Source of the DNA: Eutypa lata
Lineage: Eukaryota; Ascomycota; Sordariomycetes; Xylariales; Diatrypaceae
Direction of reading: 5' to 3'
Assembly (NCBI GenBank): GCA_022661535.1
Contig: JAKULF010000012.1
Span: 806,001 to 870,000 of the forward strand
DNA: 64,000 nucleotides
A program made the position numbers and the translations under genes. How positions within the stretch are numbered: the stretch's first letter is position 1; each line of letters begins with the position of its first letter. The notes under the pieces are model-generated. The model was given only the letters and a program-made list of their open reading frames with translations, did not search any database and was not told where the DNA came from. Positions 21,175-33,357 of the stretch are shown here, one piece after another.

Positions 21175-24100
21175 CCCTACGCCCGGTAGCGGCGGTTCAG
21201 GCCGAGCAAATTCAAGTCGGGAAGAAGAGCTGCTTCTGGCTGCCTACTTAGAGCTAGATGGACCCTGAATTTTCTTTACGGCGCATATCGCGGCTATCAC
21301 ACATTTAAAGTAATAAGTATCCAACTGGGACCCGCTCGACGTGCATCGCATCCATCCGGATCTTCAACTTTCTTTCTACATTTCAGCTAACCGGTTACTT
21401 AGACGTAGTACTAGGTAGGTAACTAGCATGTAGGGCGGATGCATATGCGCATGCAAAAGCGTCAAGTGAAGATTACCCATAACCAGGTAATCAACCTACT
21501 TTACTTAATTGAGTTGCAACGCATCTTCCACCTTCTCTTCTCCAATACTATCTTCCCTTGTTTGTTCGCTTTTCGTTAAATATTCATCTACTTCGTTCTC
21601 GCACGATGAAACAAATACGAAGACGTACTCATCTCTAATGAGCTCCGATAGAGAACCGCTAGAGCTTCATACCCTAGGTATATATCAAGATTCGCCTGGG
21701 TTCTGCAAGGCGCGGTATGACTAGGCAATCTCCTCAGTCGCCTGGTAGTAGACATCATGGATTAAGATTCTATGATTGTCACATATCACATAATAGCGAC
21801 CTAGTGACGAACCTACCGGCCTATACCTTCTCTGGCAAGGAGTCTGTTTCAATGGACAACATGTTACTCGTCATATGCCACGGTATTATGACTTAGGTAG
21901 TAACCACGATCTTAAATATAAGATTATACTACTCAACAACGACAACCAGCTTTTTAAGTGACGAATAGTTGTCTCAACTCGGGATTTACGTATTAGTCAA
22001 CCTTGAGATTTTGGACCGAAGTCTCAGTTAGAAGTTGTTAAGCTTACCATCTCACTGCCCCTGCTCCGTCTCGGAATACTTACCATTTTTATTGTAGGTT
22101 TGGGTTTGACACTCGCTCGTGAGCTCCCCCTATCCACGGCCCGAAGGTAGATGCCCAAGTCATAGCATGACAAACCCGAGCCTAACTCTGAGATCTGATT
22201 TACAAGTTCACTTGAGACACCAAAGTAAATCAACCCAGGTTTAATTCCCACTCTACACAACCATCCCTTCCAGTTTGCGCTTGCTTGGGAGTCAAGTTGA
22301 AGTAGACCCCTATAATCCGCAGAGATTTCAGTGTGTGTATATATATAAGTAGGTAGGCTAGATACCTAAGTAGGTAGTAGCTATATAATAAGTGCAGGCA
22401 CTGACATACTTTTAAATACTTGTTTACAAAGCCATGTTCTCTACAGAAACCCACTAGCGTGTTGAATATCAAAAAGGAGTCTTGATGAAAGCCTTTTGAC
22501 TACCGATAAGGACCTTATCGCAACACTCAGTGCCTATGACGTCGGTATATGTGCAGTACCTCTAGGCAGGTAGTCCATAGCAGCGTTACAGAGCAGTTAC
22601 TACATGCACAGCTAGCTGCCAGCGCCCTTCAAGAGGTGAGAGTATGTATAAATTACCTACACGCTATATAATTGCCTACATGTAGTAGGCAAGTAAGTGT
22701 ACAATTCAAAACAAACTTTTCGGATCAGCACCGGTTTTGTTCTACCCATACAATTTACTGCTCCGCGACGCGCCCACTTTCCAAACATGGCGCCCAGAAA
22801 ATAAGCAATCTTTCCCCAGATTATTCACCCACTTCGACCCCCACTCACATCCCCGTATATTTCGGTGTTATCGAGATCGACGACCCCCTTACTTTGTAGC
22901 ACTAAGAGAGCCTCTATATCCCAAATTCTACGTTGCAAGGATTTTCTATCTATCAAGAAGCCTTTTGATCATCACCTGTCACCGAAAGGGACGCGACTCC
23001 TCCAAGGGTACGTGCTTCTTCTAGGCGATCCGAAGCAAAGAAACCACGTGCCAAACCAACACCATCAAGGATCACGACCGACACTTCGTCACTCAGGCAT
23101 TGAAACTTCAAATACATTAGGTATGTAACTCCACGCCTATCCCATTGTCAGCATAGTCTTGCGGGTCATTTGACTCTACTCGAGGACTGCACGCTCATTG
23201 CTAATTGGTCATCCCAGATCTTCAACCAATAGATCCCTTCACAAGGTTGAGTTACACCTAATTTACACCTCTAAGGAGCCTTAGGAAACAAGTCGGCCTC
23301 GACCTGCTACAGTCTGATGCTCTTTCTGGAAGTTCTGTGCAATAGTCTGTGTTACTTGGAAAGCTTCATTCTGTGAACCTTCTTCGAGACTAGCAACCTA
23401 GTGCAACTTTCCAGTTGTCACCACGCGCATATCCATATCACTTCTCATTATAATCACATCCTTTCTTTCGTTATTGCGAAAAGCCTATGCAAAAGACTTT
23501 TGTATTTGTCAAGCATCCATCTCGCAACACTTACAAGTCTGCTTGATAGTCAGAGTCTACCATCATTACCATCGGTTCTGGGCACTCATCCAAGACTATA
23601 CTCAACTCAGAATCCTTCTAAGAGAGAGCTACCAACGCCGCTGGAGAAGAGAGCATCTATCCAGCAAACTGAGAGGTAAATACAACGTCGTCGGACTTGC
23701 CAGACGCGAACAGTGAGTACATTGTTTATTTTCTGTGTCTAACCCTTTCCCCGTCGTAACTACCCACACTATCTTGTCTCGTTCGCCATTGCAATTTGTA
23801 TTACCTCTGTATCTCCCTCTCTACGTACCCATCACACTCAGACCACTCGAGCTCCGGTGAATCTACAAAGACTCAACCCATTGTCCATCAACTAGTCCAT
23901 AGAGTGCATTGTCAGATTCGTTCAACGAACTTGATAAACCCCCACAGAGTATTGCGGAGCCTCCCCCCTTTCCGGTCTAAGAAATAGATGCCTAGTAACT
24001 AGGAGAATTTAATTTCCTTAGGCCTCTAAGCAGGCTACTCACTCTTCTATGTTTTTTATCCAAGTCTTCTCCCCAGCCAAGGAAGCATCAACTCATCGCA

Positions 24101-24472
24101 ACACAAACCCTCTACATTGCTCTTGATTCCTACACATGTTCTCAAGACCCGAGCTACCTAAGCAGTCTCTACATATCGATCATCCCATCAACTAACCAAC
24201 ATCTTTCATCTTCAGTACTAGCTACTCTGTTAGAAGTAGTCCACCACTAATAAGAGGAAGGAACCTATTATCGATAGGGTATTTCAAGGCACTCACATAC
24301 TTGGTTGTGGATTGGAGACCCATTGACCTTAGAAATCTGAATCTACCTTGGATTTAAGGTTTGCTGGTCGCATCACCACAATATTCGAGAACTCCGCCCT
24401 AGTACCAAGAGATACCTACCGCCTATAACAACAGTCGACTATCACATCTAGCTGCCCTTTGGCCTATTCGCT

Positions 24473-27184
24473 ATGGCGCCACCCAGTAAGTTCACTCATC
24501 CTATTTATCATCATGCTACAAATTCCCGTTGCATATACAAGTCAATCTGTATTATCTAATACCAGGGGCCTTTCTTGAAATAAGTCTGGGTAACTGTAGC
24601 CCTATTTACTTAAATCATTCGACAATTTTCTGGTTACTATATTTCGATTATGGTTCATGCAAAGTAGCTAACCTCTATGATTACAGATGACAGGTGGCCG
24701 CCTGAACGGCTTCCGATTGAGATTTTCGTAATTGTCGCCGAACACCTTGGACGTAGAGATGTTCGGGCTCTTCGACTAGTAAACAAGGAGTTTTACAGAA
24801 ACCTCTCAGGTTACTATCTCCGGCAGCTGGTTGTAAGTGTGGATCCTGACCTCTGTGCCACTCTCAACCCAGGCGCACCGGGCAAGATCGATTTTGCTAC
24901 GCTAGACGTCACGAACCATATAGTCGATAGCAGCCATGTATTCAGCACCTATGGTGATCAAATTCGTCGATTTGCACTAGCCTTGGAGCTGACGGAGGCC
25001 CAACTTGCGACTCCTCCATTTCCGACTGACGAAACAATCGAAGTCCGACCCTGGGGCATGTATCGATGGCCAGCTACTCCCGACCCATCTAAGAAGTCAC
25101 CACTCGAGAACATCACATTATCCCTTGAACGATCTCAGGGGCTATTCCGAATTCTAACCCATCTTGGTGAGGTTCAAGAGCTTGCACTCTCTTGCGAAGG
25201 GGGTCTAGGTTTTCTTCAGGGCCCCGATGGAATAGGGCCAAAAGGAACGATACGTCAACTCCAGCCTGCAATCTTCGGAGATGAGGAGAATGGCGTTTTT
25301 GCTGAACCATATCGACCTGACTTCACGGAGTCATACGCGTATCTAAAATTAGAGAAAATGATGCGTGACGTGAAGTTGTCCGACCTAATGCAAATGGAGC
25401 CTGTTCGCTCCCACTCCATCCCTGCATTGATAGAGAAGCTTCTAGCATGGGAAGGCAGCTCGCTAGAGACCTTCTCTGGCGAGGAGAGGGTCCGATGCCC
25501 ATTACCTGCTCGCGAGAGAGAAGGCGAGATGGTTCGTTCCTCTGAATCATTCCGTGATTGCTGCCCGGAGAGGTCGAAGCTTTTACGCCTGCAGCCTGAT
25601 ATGCTCACCCAAAATCAAAAACGATTCTTGGCACAGCGTAAGTACCATTACATGCTGATTCATTTTATATTTTGATTACTAACTCTGGATGTGATAGACA
25701 TCATGGCACAGCAAGCGCTGATCCAGGCTTATCAGCTTGCTGTGATGGACAACGCCCCGTCTTTCGAGAATCTCAGAAAATTCAAGGTAGCGAGCTTGCC
25801 GAGTTTCCACATCGATCTGTTGTGCCGCGACGATTTTTGGGCCGAACTTCCCATGCTTAAAGAAGTTTCTTTGGCTGTTGTCCCCGATTGGAGATCGCTC
25901 TCTCAAATTGGGCCTCACGTGGAAGATATTCAAGTATATCCTGCGGACGCGATTCTAAAGGTGTTCCGTCTATTGAACGACTATATTGGAAGGCAGCCGA
26001 ACGTCGAAAACCTCCACTTTGAGTGGTTGTGTGGTGGAGAGCTCGCATCGGGACTCCACCAACGTAACAAGCTCGTCCTTCCGGGTCCGTTTATGAAGGA
26101 TCATCGCAAGATCGTCAACTTTCATCCGAACAACCTACTGATACTTCCGTATGTGACGCATCTTTCTCTGAAGAACTGCTGGTTCACCCCTCATGTACTC
26201 TATCGCATCGTACGGGAGATGAGCTTGAAGTCACTAGTATCTTTGGAGTTATCAACGGTTTCAATCAGCGGACCCCCTCTTGACCGGCCCAGACTTGACA
26301 ATGTTCACATGGCAGATCCTCCTATTTGGGGACTCACGCCGTCTCCAGATGGGGTGGTTGCTCCTCCCCATCTATCCTGGGGCCACATAATCGATATGTG
26401 GACGCCCGGGAACACTATACGGGAACATGTCTTCAACAGAGATAATCTCATGAAAAAGAAACTCAGACTAAGTGGCAAAATGAAACTGAAGAAACTCGTC
26501 TTCAAGTCCTGCGGATATGTTGAAGTGCCTGATGGTCGTTTCGTTCGCCCCTGGCCGTTCGAGGGTTACCAGAAACAGGACATCGAACCGATGGCGGAGC
26601 GATTAGTAGACACGGGACTCGAGGAGAACTGCCGCTGCGTCCGACACTTCATGCAAGCCAACACGGACCGCCACCTCGCGCGCGTTATCGGCGGAATACC
26701 GCGCATCGAAGGAGAGACGCTGAAAAGCGTCTTCGGGTTCAAGTTCGGTTGGCGCGAGAGTATTGACGCCATGGCCCGCAGCAAGTCGCATCAGGAGTAC
26801 GTGGTGTACGACGAGGCCACCTACATGGCGGCGTGGCGTGAAGGGGTCCGTACCCCCGGCCGAGGCCGCTTTTCGGGCACCATCGAACACCAGACCGAGG
26901 AGCTGACGCCGTTGAGGCGTTACGAAGGGATATTTTATCCCAAGGCGCTCTCGCGGTGGCACGAGAAAAAACCCAAAGGCGAAGACGGGGACGACGACGA
27001 TGGTGACACGATCGTGGACCCTGTGGAAGTCTACAATTCACGGCGCTTCGACTCTGATTACGACGACAACGTCGACGAGTCTCTCGATAAGCTCATGACG
27101 ATGCTCGAGCTTAATGCGGGTTATGTCACGAAAGGACATAATGATCATCGGCGCCGCCTCAATTTGGTCATTCGCACACGATAA
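24473..27184 (+). CDS. F-box protein, three exons (about 816 aa)
   Basis: Model: 24473-24485, 24687-25637, 25698-27184. Exon 1 codes only ATG GCG CCA CCC A, then GTAAGT. Intron 1 (201 bp) has a CTAAC branch site and ends TTACAG; intron 2 (60 bp) runs GTAAGT...GATAG. The frame closes at 2,451 nt. An F-box lies at about residues 8-50 (PPERLPIEIFVIVAEHL, then VRALRLVNKEF), the motif that docks on Skp1 in SCF ubiquitin ligases. The remaining 760 residues would be the substrate-recognition part. They contain scattered leucine-rich stretches (for example THLSLKNCWF, SLVSLELSTVSI) that resemble degenerate LRRs. Near the C-terminus is an acidic run (GEDGDDDDGDT). A start at 24677 without exon 1 would keep the F-box but would place the ATG across the splice acceptor, so I prefer 24473. 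The substrate is unknown. Confidence 0.88.
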
Positions 27185-29226
27185 AGCTCAACCAAGAGAA
27201 AAGGGGGAAAAGTCGTTGTCGCCAGAAACAAGCGTGTACGAATACATCATTGCTACTGGTCTCTCTTCTTCTGCCAGAATATTGTCGATCAGATTCTTGC
27301 CCACCGTCTGTTCTTTTCTACCAGCCTATTTTGGCTCCCACATTAATCACATCGCACCGAATTCATTATTTCTAAAACTTCTACAAGTGGCATAGACATG
27401 GCCGGAGGGAAAAATTTTTTGATGAACGGCAAGGCTGGATTTCCATCGCATATTGGAAAGGCTTTCAACTTTCAGGGTCTCTCTCAGACGTTTGCGATTT
27501 TTGCAGCCAAGACGTCACGTAGGCAGGTTGATCATCACTGCCTTTGTTCATCTGAATTTTGTTAGGTGGTAGGGTTGCAAAGGTGCAAAATGAGACTATT
27601 GAATTCAGGGGGCTCAGCTCAGCACAGCACATATGGCAATGCTAGGAAAGAAGGGCCCTTAGCTGAACTTGCAGTCTATTCATTCTACGACCAAGAAACA
27701 TCGGACGAACTGTCGTCTACCACAACTCCCCAACTTAGTGGTCCCAGGGAGTGTGTGTTGGACGAATAATAACACACGAACAAAAAACAGAAAAGTGAAA
27801 AGAAAAAAAAGGTTGAAAACGAAAAAACAGCACAAAAAAAGGGATATGGAAAAGAGGAAAAATGAATGCTTGAGTGAGGGCATGCAAGGATGCATGACAA
27901 ACGACACCTGGATCGATATTGAGGTTACCGACAGATGGCTATGGTAGCTTCCACTAATATGAAGTTGATTTCGGAATGAATATGGATCCGAAAGAGCCAG
28001 CACAGCAACGTCGGTTGTACCTCAACCCAATTCTCCCCTCAGGACTCAAGTGCCGCATTCTAGACTGCTGCTTGTCATAGAAACTGGTCATGGCCCATGA
28101 ATTGAAATTGAACAGAGGCAGGCAGCTTTGCGGATTTGCAAGGAAAGAAGACCGACCAAGTCTTTTTTCACTCTCCCCCGTTATTTTTCCCTTTCCTAGA
28201 TCACCACCACGACTAATATCCCAACCCACAATCACAACCACATCTCCTATGTTTCTTGTATCTCACTCATGTTTGCATTATGGAAAATCTTCACAAAGGT
28301 CAATCAATCGAGGCCGAGTTTGAGGTGAGGTGAGGTAAGGGCCCGGAGTTTCGGTTTGCATGGAACATGCTTGTCTATCTCCTCCCATCATCCACCGACA
28401 GACAGGCATTGATTGATTATTAGATTAGACCCGACTTCGATCTTGAGCAGTGATTTGCTGTCTGTCTTTTTGCATCTTCGATCGGCGTTAATTGGACGGA
28501 TGAATGGATGGATGAAATGAAGTCACGATATCATGAAGAAAGAATCAATGAGTGCTTGTACTTTTATGTTGTTAGTATAGATGGCTAGCTAGCTAGAGAG
28601 AGTAAGCTCTCTCTTCAAGATCACACATGTATGTGATTGTAATAACAGTAACCCGTAACGGGAAACCCAAAGGCATTCGGTGCATGTGCATGTGCATGTG
28701 CATGTGTGTGTGTGTGTGTGTGTATTTTGTGTGGTAGTAGTGGTGGTATCATCAACAACAGCAACCATACAGGGTGGACTTGACTCGGTTCTTTATTTCA
28801 TTTTCTTCTTCTTTTCTTCCTGTTACTTTGTTTTCCATTGGAATACTTCTTCTACTCATACTAGACTAATAATGCGTGATCGATCGAACTTCAGGTTTAT
28901 ATAACGTGCATAATGTGAACGTAAAAACGTGGGTAGCCCAAAACAGAGTTTTTTGATTAAAAAAAAAAAAAAAAGCAAGAACAAAAACGAACCCTCTTCC
29001 CCTTTAAAACGCCAGTCGCGCCATTGCCTCAAGTAATGAAGAAACTCCCGTCCAATGAATGAACCCGTTGCTTGCAGAGAGTAAGTAGTATGAAGAAACC
29101 CATCACAACTCGAGAAGAAAGCTAAGTAGTACAGGGGGTGTGGGCGCCGCAACTAAGGATTCCTCTATAAAGATATGACGATGCGCCTTTTTCTTTTCTT
29201 CTCTTCTCTTTTTTTTTTAATTAATT
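27185..29226. other. Gene-free interval between convergent genes
   Basis: 3' flanks of the F-box gene (plus) and fibrillarin (minus). Short frames such as 27,680-28,003 (minus) are Phe/Ser-rich shadows of an A-rich tract. It contains a poly-A run near 28,960-28,974 and a TG-rich microsatellite. Confidence 0.6.
28681..28723. repeat. (TGCATG)n/(TG)n compound microsatellite
   Basis: Alternating purine-pyrimidine tract: four TGCATG-type units followed by an uninterrupted TG run. Such alternating tracts can adopt Z-DNA; that is general knowledge and is not shown here. Confidence 0.9.
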
Positions 29227-30597
29227 CTACTGCGACGCTTGGTACTGTCCAACCACGAGAGCATGGTCTCGCTCATAGGGTTCTGGAGATTGGGGTTAGC
29301 ATTATTTCAAGAGGTGAGTGTGTACTAGAAGTGATAGGATAGTATGGGGGTAGTGGTCATACCTAGCGTCAGTTGCTCTTGCGGCTTGATGCGTTCCGTC
29401 TTCAACTTCTGGACCTCCTGTGCGAATACGGCTTCGGGAGCGGCTGTGCTGTCAATGCAGTTCGCCTTAATGGAGATCACTACACCACCGCCAACCTTCA
29501 GGAACATGTGGGCGTTCAGGGCGACGATACGAGCCTGGTCGGGCTGGGCCACATCGGCGAAGATACAGTCGACCATCGGGACAAGCATGCGGTACCGGAG
29601 AGGGTGACGGGCATCGTCGACGATAGGGATGACATTGGTACGGTTCTGGGCCATGTTGACCAGATCGCGACCACTGCGGTGACTGAACTCGACGGCGTAG
29701 ACGTTTCCAGTGGGGCCGACGATGTCAGCAACGTGGGAGACGGATGTACCTGAGGCAGCACCAAGATACAAGACCTGGATGGAAGTAGCTAGTGTTAGCA
29801 TGAAAATGGCTATCCCTCCTAGAACGGGCCTTTCGCGCGAGTACTTGCCTTGGAGCCAGGCTTCATGTAGATGTTATCAATACCACCAATGATACCAGCA
29901 GCCAACTTGCTGCGGAAAGGGTTCCAGACACGGTATTCGACCTTGGTCGTGACAGGCGCGCCATCCGCATCCTTGCTCGAGCTGTCGACTGTTACACGCT
30001 TCTCGCCGTAAACTTCGAGTCCGGGAGCGACGCTTCGGGTGAGCAAATGGTCCTCCTTTCCTCTGCTAACAAAGACACCTTCGTGACGATGGGGTTCCTA
30101 AGAATGGGGGGAGAGAGAAATCCACAAGTTAGTTGGCAGAATAGGAGAAAACATTGGTAGCAGCTTGATCGTAATGTAGTAGTGTAGGTTAGGTTAGGTT
30201 CACTCACAACGACGACCTTGGCACCACCTCTAGCACCACCGGGAGCACCTCCACGACCACCCCTCGCGCCGCCTCTAGGGCCACCACGACCGCCTCGATC
30301 GCCAAAGCCGCCCCGGCCTCCACGACCGCCACCGCGACCGCCTCTGTCACCGAAGCCTCCACGACCACCGCCTGTACAAAAAACAAGAGAATTAGCAAAC
30401 CAATTGCAAGCGTAGCGTAGCGCATTAGATGAAAACCGAGTCTCAGAACTGGAATTGAGCTTACCTCGACCACCTCTATCACCAAAGCCGCCACGGCCAC
30501 CTCCACGACCACCTCGATCGCCGAAGCCGCCACGACCACCTCCGCGACCACCTCGGTCACCAAAGCCGCCCCGACCTCCTCTCGGCGCGAAACTCAT
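29227..30597 (-). CDS. nop1: Fibrillarin, rRNA 2'-O-methyltransferase, five exons (337 aa)
   Basis: Model: 30597-30465, 30371-30208, 30097-29849, 29774-29363, 29282-29227 (1,014 nt). Fibrillarin is the catalytic subunit of box C/D snoRNPs in the nucleolus, methylating rRNA 2'-hydroxyls with S-adenosylmethionine. Residues 1-97 are a Gly/Arg-rich domain with five [14 protein letters not shown] units. The methyltransferase part starts at EPHRHEGVF and contains [19 protein letters not shown], the SAM-binding motif [33 protein letters not shown], and ISIKANCID. The last exon supplies [12 protein letters not shown], so the family K-D-K-H catalytic residues are all present. Intron 3 (29848-29775) starts with GC (AAG|GCAAGT), a GC-AG intron; the others are GT-AG. 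It is divergent from the uL22 gene at 31481. Length and motifs are normal for fungal Nop1. Confidence 0.97.
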
Positions 30598-31480
30598 TGT
30601 TGGTTGGTGTTTGGTTATTACAAAGTCGTAAAGACTTAGATAGAATATTAAAATTGGTTATTGAGGTATTGGCGGATTTTGGAATCTCGGGAGGAAAGAA
30701 ATGATCCTACCCGTTGAGTTGTTGAGTTGTTGCTGGTTGCTTGAACTTTTGACTTGAAAATCCGTAAAGGTAGAAAAAGAGCTTCCAATCGTCGAGCAGT
30801 AGCATGGAGCAAAGCAACTTTTTTTTTCTTTCCTTAGCTCCAGCAAGCTCGAACCGACGAATCAATGGCTGAGCTAAGGTGAAAACCAAAAACCCAAATT
30901 TTTTTGGAGCTTCCAAGTTAATCCGATGCCGAGATTGTGGGGCGAACCTGCATGGCAAAGTGGAGACTTTTCTATGTACTTAGGTACACTTCTTTTAGCC
31001 AATCACTCTTTTTTTTCGAGTACGATCCATATCAATCGATTAATAAGGTGCACGCAAAACAGATTTATATCACCAAGACTAAGTCTCTACTCATTGAGAA
31101 TCATCACAATTCAATCGCATTGATTTATTGTCTTTGGTATAAATTTTCAGAGGTAAGTTTGAAACTTCTACATATGTACACAGCACCGGAAGTGCCTACA
31201 CATTCAAATATATCCAAAAATTGTAGTAGGGCTGTCAAACCCTACACAGATCGGAAAAAAGATAAAGCGGGGCACCGATAGCCACAGCGCACACTGGATT
31301 GGCTCGCTAGCGTGGCCCTGGTGCCCTGGCGCGGGAAAAAAAAAGTTCACAATTTCTTGATTACCAGATTTGATTGTTTTATCATTTGAGAGGAGGGACT
31401 GATTGACTGACCCAAAAGAAACCGCCAGAACTAACCACAACGACCAACCCGCGAATCCATCTCCACGACACACAACAAAG
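30598..31480. promoter_or_regulatory. Shared upstream region of fibrillarin and ribosomal protein uL22
   Basis: The two start codons face away from each other 883 bp apart with no gene between, so this segment must hold both promoters and both 5' leaders. It is richer in A and T than the flanking exons, with poly-T/poly-A tracts. A GTAGGG/CCCTAC inverted repeat lies at 31,226-31,245, about 235 bp before the uL22 ATG. Co-regulation is expected because both products serve ribosome production; that is inference. Confidence 0.7.
31226..31245. promoter_or_regulatory. GTAGGG-N8-CCCTAC inverted repeat in the shared promoter
   Basis: Perfect six-base arms with an eight-base spacer. The AACCCTAC arm resembles the ACCCTA-type element (HomolE) known in fission-yeast ribosomal-protein promoters and also Rap1/telomere-repeat-like sites. 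The position in a ribosomal-gene promoter makes a binding site plausible. No direct evidence of binding. Confidence 0.4.
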
Positions 31481-32605
31481 ATGGTATGTTATGATGATTG
31501 ATTTCTGTTATTGCACTGATTAAGAGGAGGAATTTGGAGTTTGAGATTTTGAGTACTGGCGGCAATTACTCGCTTGAGACCTCTTTCCCCTGATTCGAAA
31601 ATGCGAAATACGAAGGAAGAGAATAATCGGAGAGGGATGATGGATATGTGGTGGTGGAATTACACACGAGACACCCGATCTTGTCACTCATTCCTATCCC
31701 TCGACGATCTCTCTCGAAATTCGAAGGAACCTAGAAACAAAACATGTCGCGAATCGAACATTATACGCAATTTCTAAATTGATGGGAAACTAATCATGGG
31801 ATTTCACTACAGGTTCGATACGCCGCTACCGAGATTGAGAGCGGGAAGTCAGCCCGCGCCCGCGGTGCTTACCTGCGAGTCTCCTTCAAGAACACCCGGG
31901 AGACCGCCCAGGCCATCAACGGCTGGAAGTTGAACCGCGCTGTCAAGTTCCTCGAGAACGTCCAGGAGCACAAGGAGGCCGTTGCTTTCCGAAGATACGC
32001 TGGCGGCATCGGCCGAGCCTCCCAGGGTACGAAATCCCAACTCGATTTTTTTAATTTCTCCTTCGTAGTGGTGGAATTATCGATATTTCCTCTACCAGCT
32101 ATCCGATTTCGCATAGTTTCAATAATCGAGATAAGAATGCTAACGAGTCGTGATTTACTACAGGCAAGCAGTTCGGTGTCTCCCGCGCTCGATGGCCCAC
32201 TAAGTCTGCCGAGTACCTTCTCGGTCTCCTCAAGAACGCCGCCGCCAACGCCGATGTCAAGGGTCTCGACACCAGCAACCTGATCGTCAAGCACATCCAG
32301 GTCAACCAGGCCCCCAAGCAGCGACGACGGACTTACCGTGCCCACGGTCGTGTATGTTATCCATTATTCCCGGGCTGTTCTACTCCCACTCGGAGTCTCT
32401 TCGACGGAGAGAAGTGCGGAAGAGAAGATATCTAACAGTTACATAGATCAACCCGTACATGTCGAACCCCTGCCACATCGAGCTGATCCTGACCGAGGGT
32501 GAGGAGGTTGTCCAGAAGTCGGAGGCTGTTGCCGGACGTGAGGATGCGCACCTGAGCTCGAGACAACGCGGTGCTCGCCTTAGAAAGGCCATCACCTCCT
32601 CGTAA
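31481..32605 (+). CDS. rpl17: 60S ribosomal protein L17 (uL22), four exons (187 aa)
   Basis: Model: 31481-31483, 31813-32026, 32164-32351, 32447-32605 (564 nt). uL22 lines the large-subunit exit tunnel. The protein begins [20 protein letters not shown] and contains [44 protein letters not shown], and [19 protein letters not shown], all typical of eukaryotic L17. It ends LRKAITSS. Exon 1 contributes only the ATG: the donor GTATGT follows the start codon directly, and the 329-bp first intron ends CTACAG|GTTCGA. Introns at the start codon are common in ribosomal protein genes. The other introns are 137 and 95 bp. Splicing in phases 0, 1 and 0 closes perfectly. Confidence 0.97.
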
Positions 32606-33357
32606 ACTTAAAAAGGGAGGGGGCGCACGCAATAGGGACGACGGTTAACGAGATGGGTTTGGGGGCTTTAAAGTTGCTTTTCTACTCCAGGTGTCACGGC
32701 GGTGCGTAAAGCAGCATATTAGGGTCTTAGGTTCTGGCATGCAACAAACAAAGCAGCAAAACTCTCTCGCGATAAATGGCACTTGATGATTCCCAAAAAA
32801 ATGAAATAAAATACTTCATGGATTTGAGCAAGTTAAATTCCCCCCTTCTTACCTTGCCAGGCCGTGTGTGTTTTATTATTTAAAAAGGGACTACCTACTC
32901 TACTTGCTAGGCTAGGTAGCGTAGCTATCACGCGACTACCACCAAACGAAACGGAGGCGTTCAAGTCCCATTAATGAATGGAGTTTCTTCATGAGTGTTT
33001 CACACCCGGAATCGGGGTTTCCTTCTTATCTTCTTCTATGGCACTAACCGTGACTTATCGTGACAGATATATTTTGCAAGCGGAGTACTTAGTTAACAGC
33101 CCAGAAGATATGTACAGACATAGCATGTGACAGACAACACCTTACTCCATTCCACATCTTGATCTCGTTCGTACTTCATTCCCCTGAACCTTTCTGTTTT
33201 TGGTTGATGTATCTTATTCAAAGCATAGAAGAACGCTCCTTTTATCTCGCTAGTGACGGAAGTAGAGATGTCTCTCTCTCTCTCTCTCTCTCCCTCTTTC
33301 CTCCCTCTTTCCCCTCCCCTTCCCTTCCTTCCCTTCCTCTTCTTCTCCAAATATCAT
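32606..33357. other. 3' flanks of two convergent genes
   Basis: Contains the 3' UTR of rpl17 and the 3' side of the low-complexity gene. No gene seen. A long CT tract is listed separately. Confidence 0.65.
33271..33292. repeat. (TC)11 microsatellite
   Basis: Eleven uninterrupted TC units followed by an imperfect C/T-rich tract to about 33,350, just beyond the stop codon of the minus-strand gene. Confidence 0.95.

Larger units (their letters stand above)
18937..24472. other. 5.5-kb gene-free interval upstream of the F-box gene
   Basis: No supported gene on either strand. From about 22.7 kb the plus strand becomes pyrimidine-rich with several intron-like donors (for example GTGAGTACATT near 23,714), suggesting a long, possibly spliced 5' leader of the F-box gene. 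The rest holds C/T tracts, microsatellites and TAGGTA motifs. Confidence 0.5.

Noticed and set aside
30181..30200. TAGGTT x3 read as a telomere-like repeat
   Set aside because: It lies in a fibrillarin intron, only three units long, and on the coding strand gives CTAAC-like sequence of intronic type.
31484..31600. Possible box C/D snoRNA in the first uL22 intron (ATGATGA and later CTGA)
   Set aside because: The box C-like motif is only about six bases from the 5' splice site, leaving no room for a terminal stem, and no convincing stem pairs the ends.
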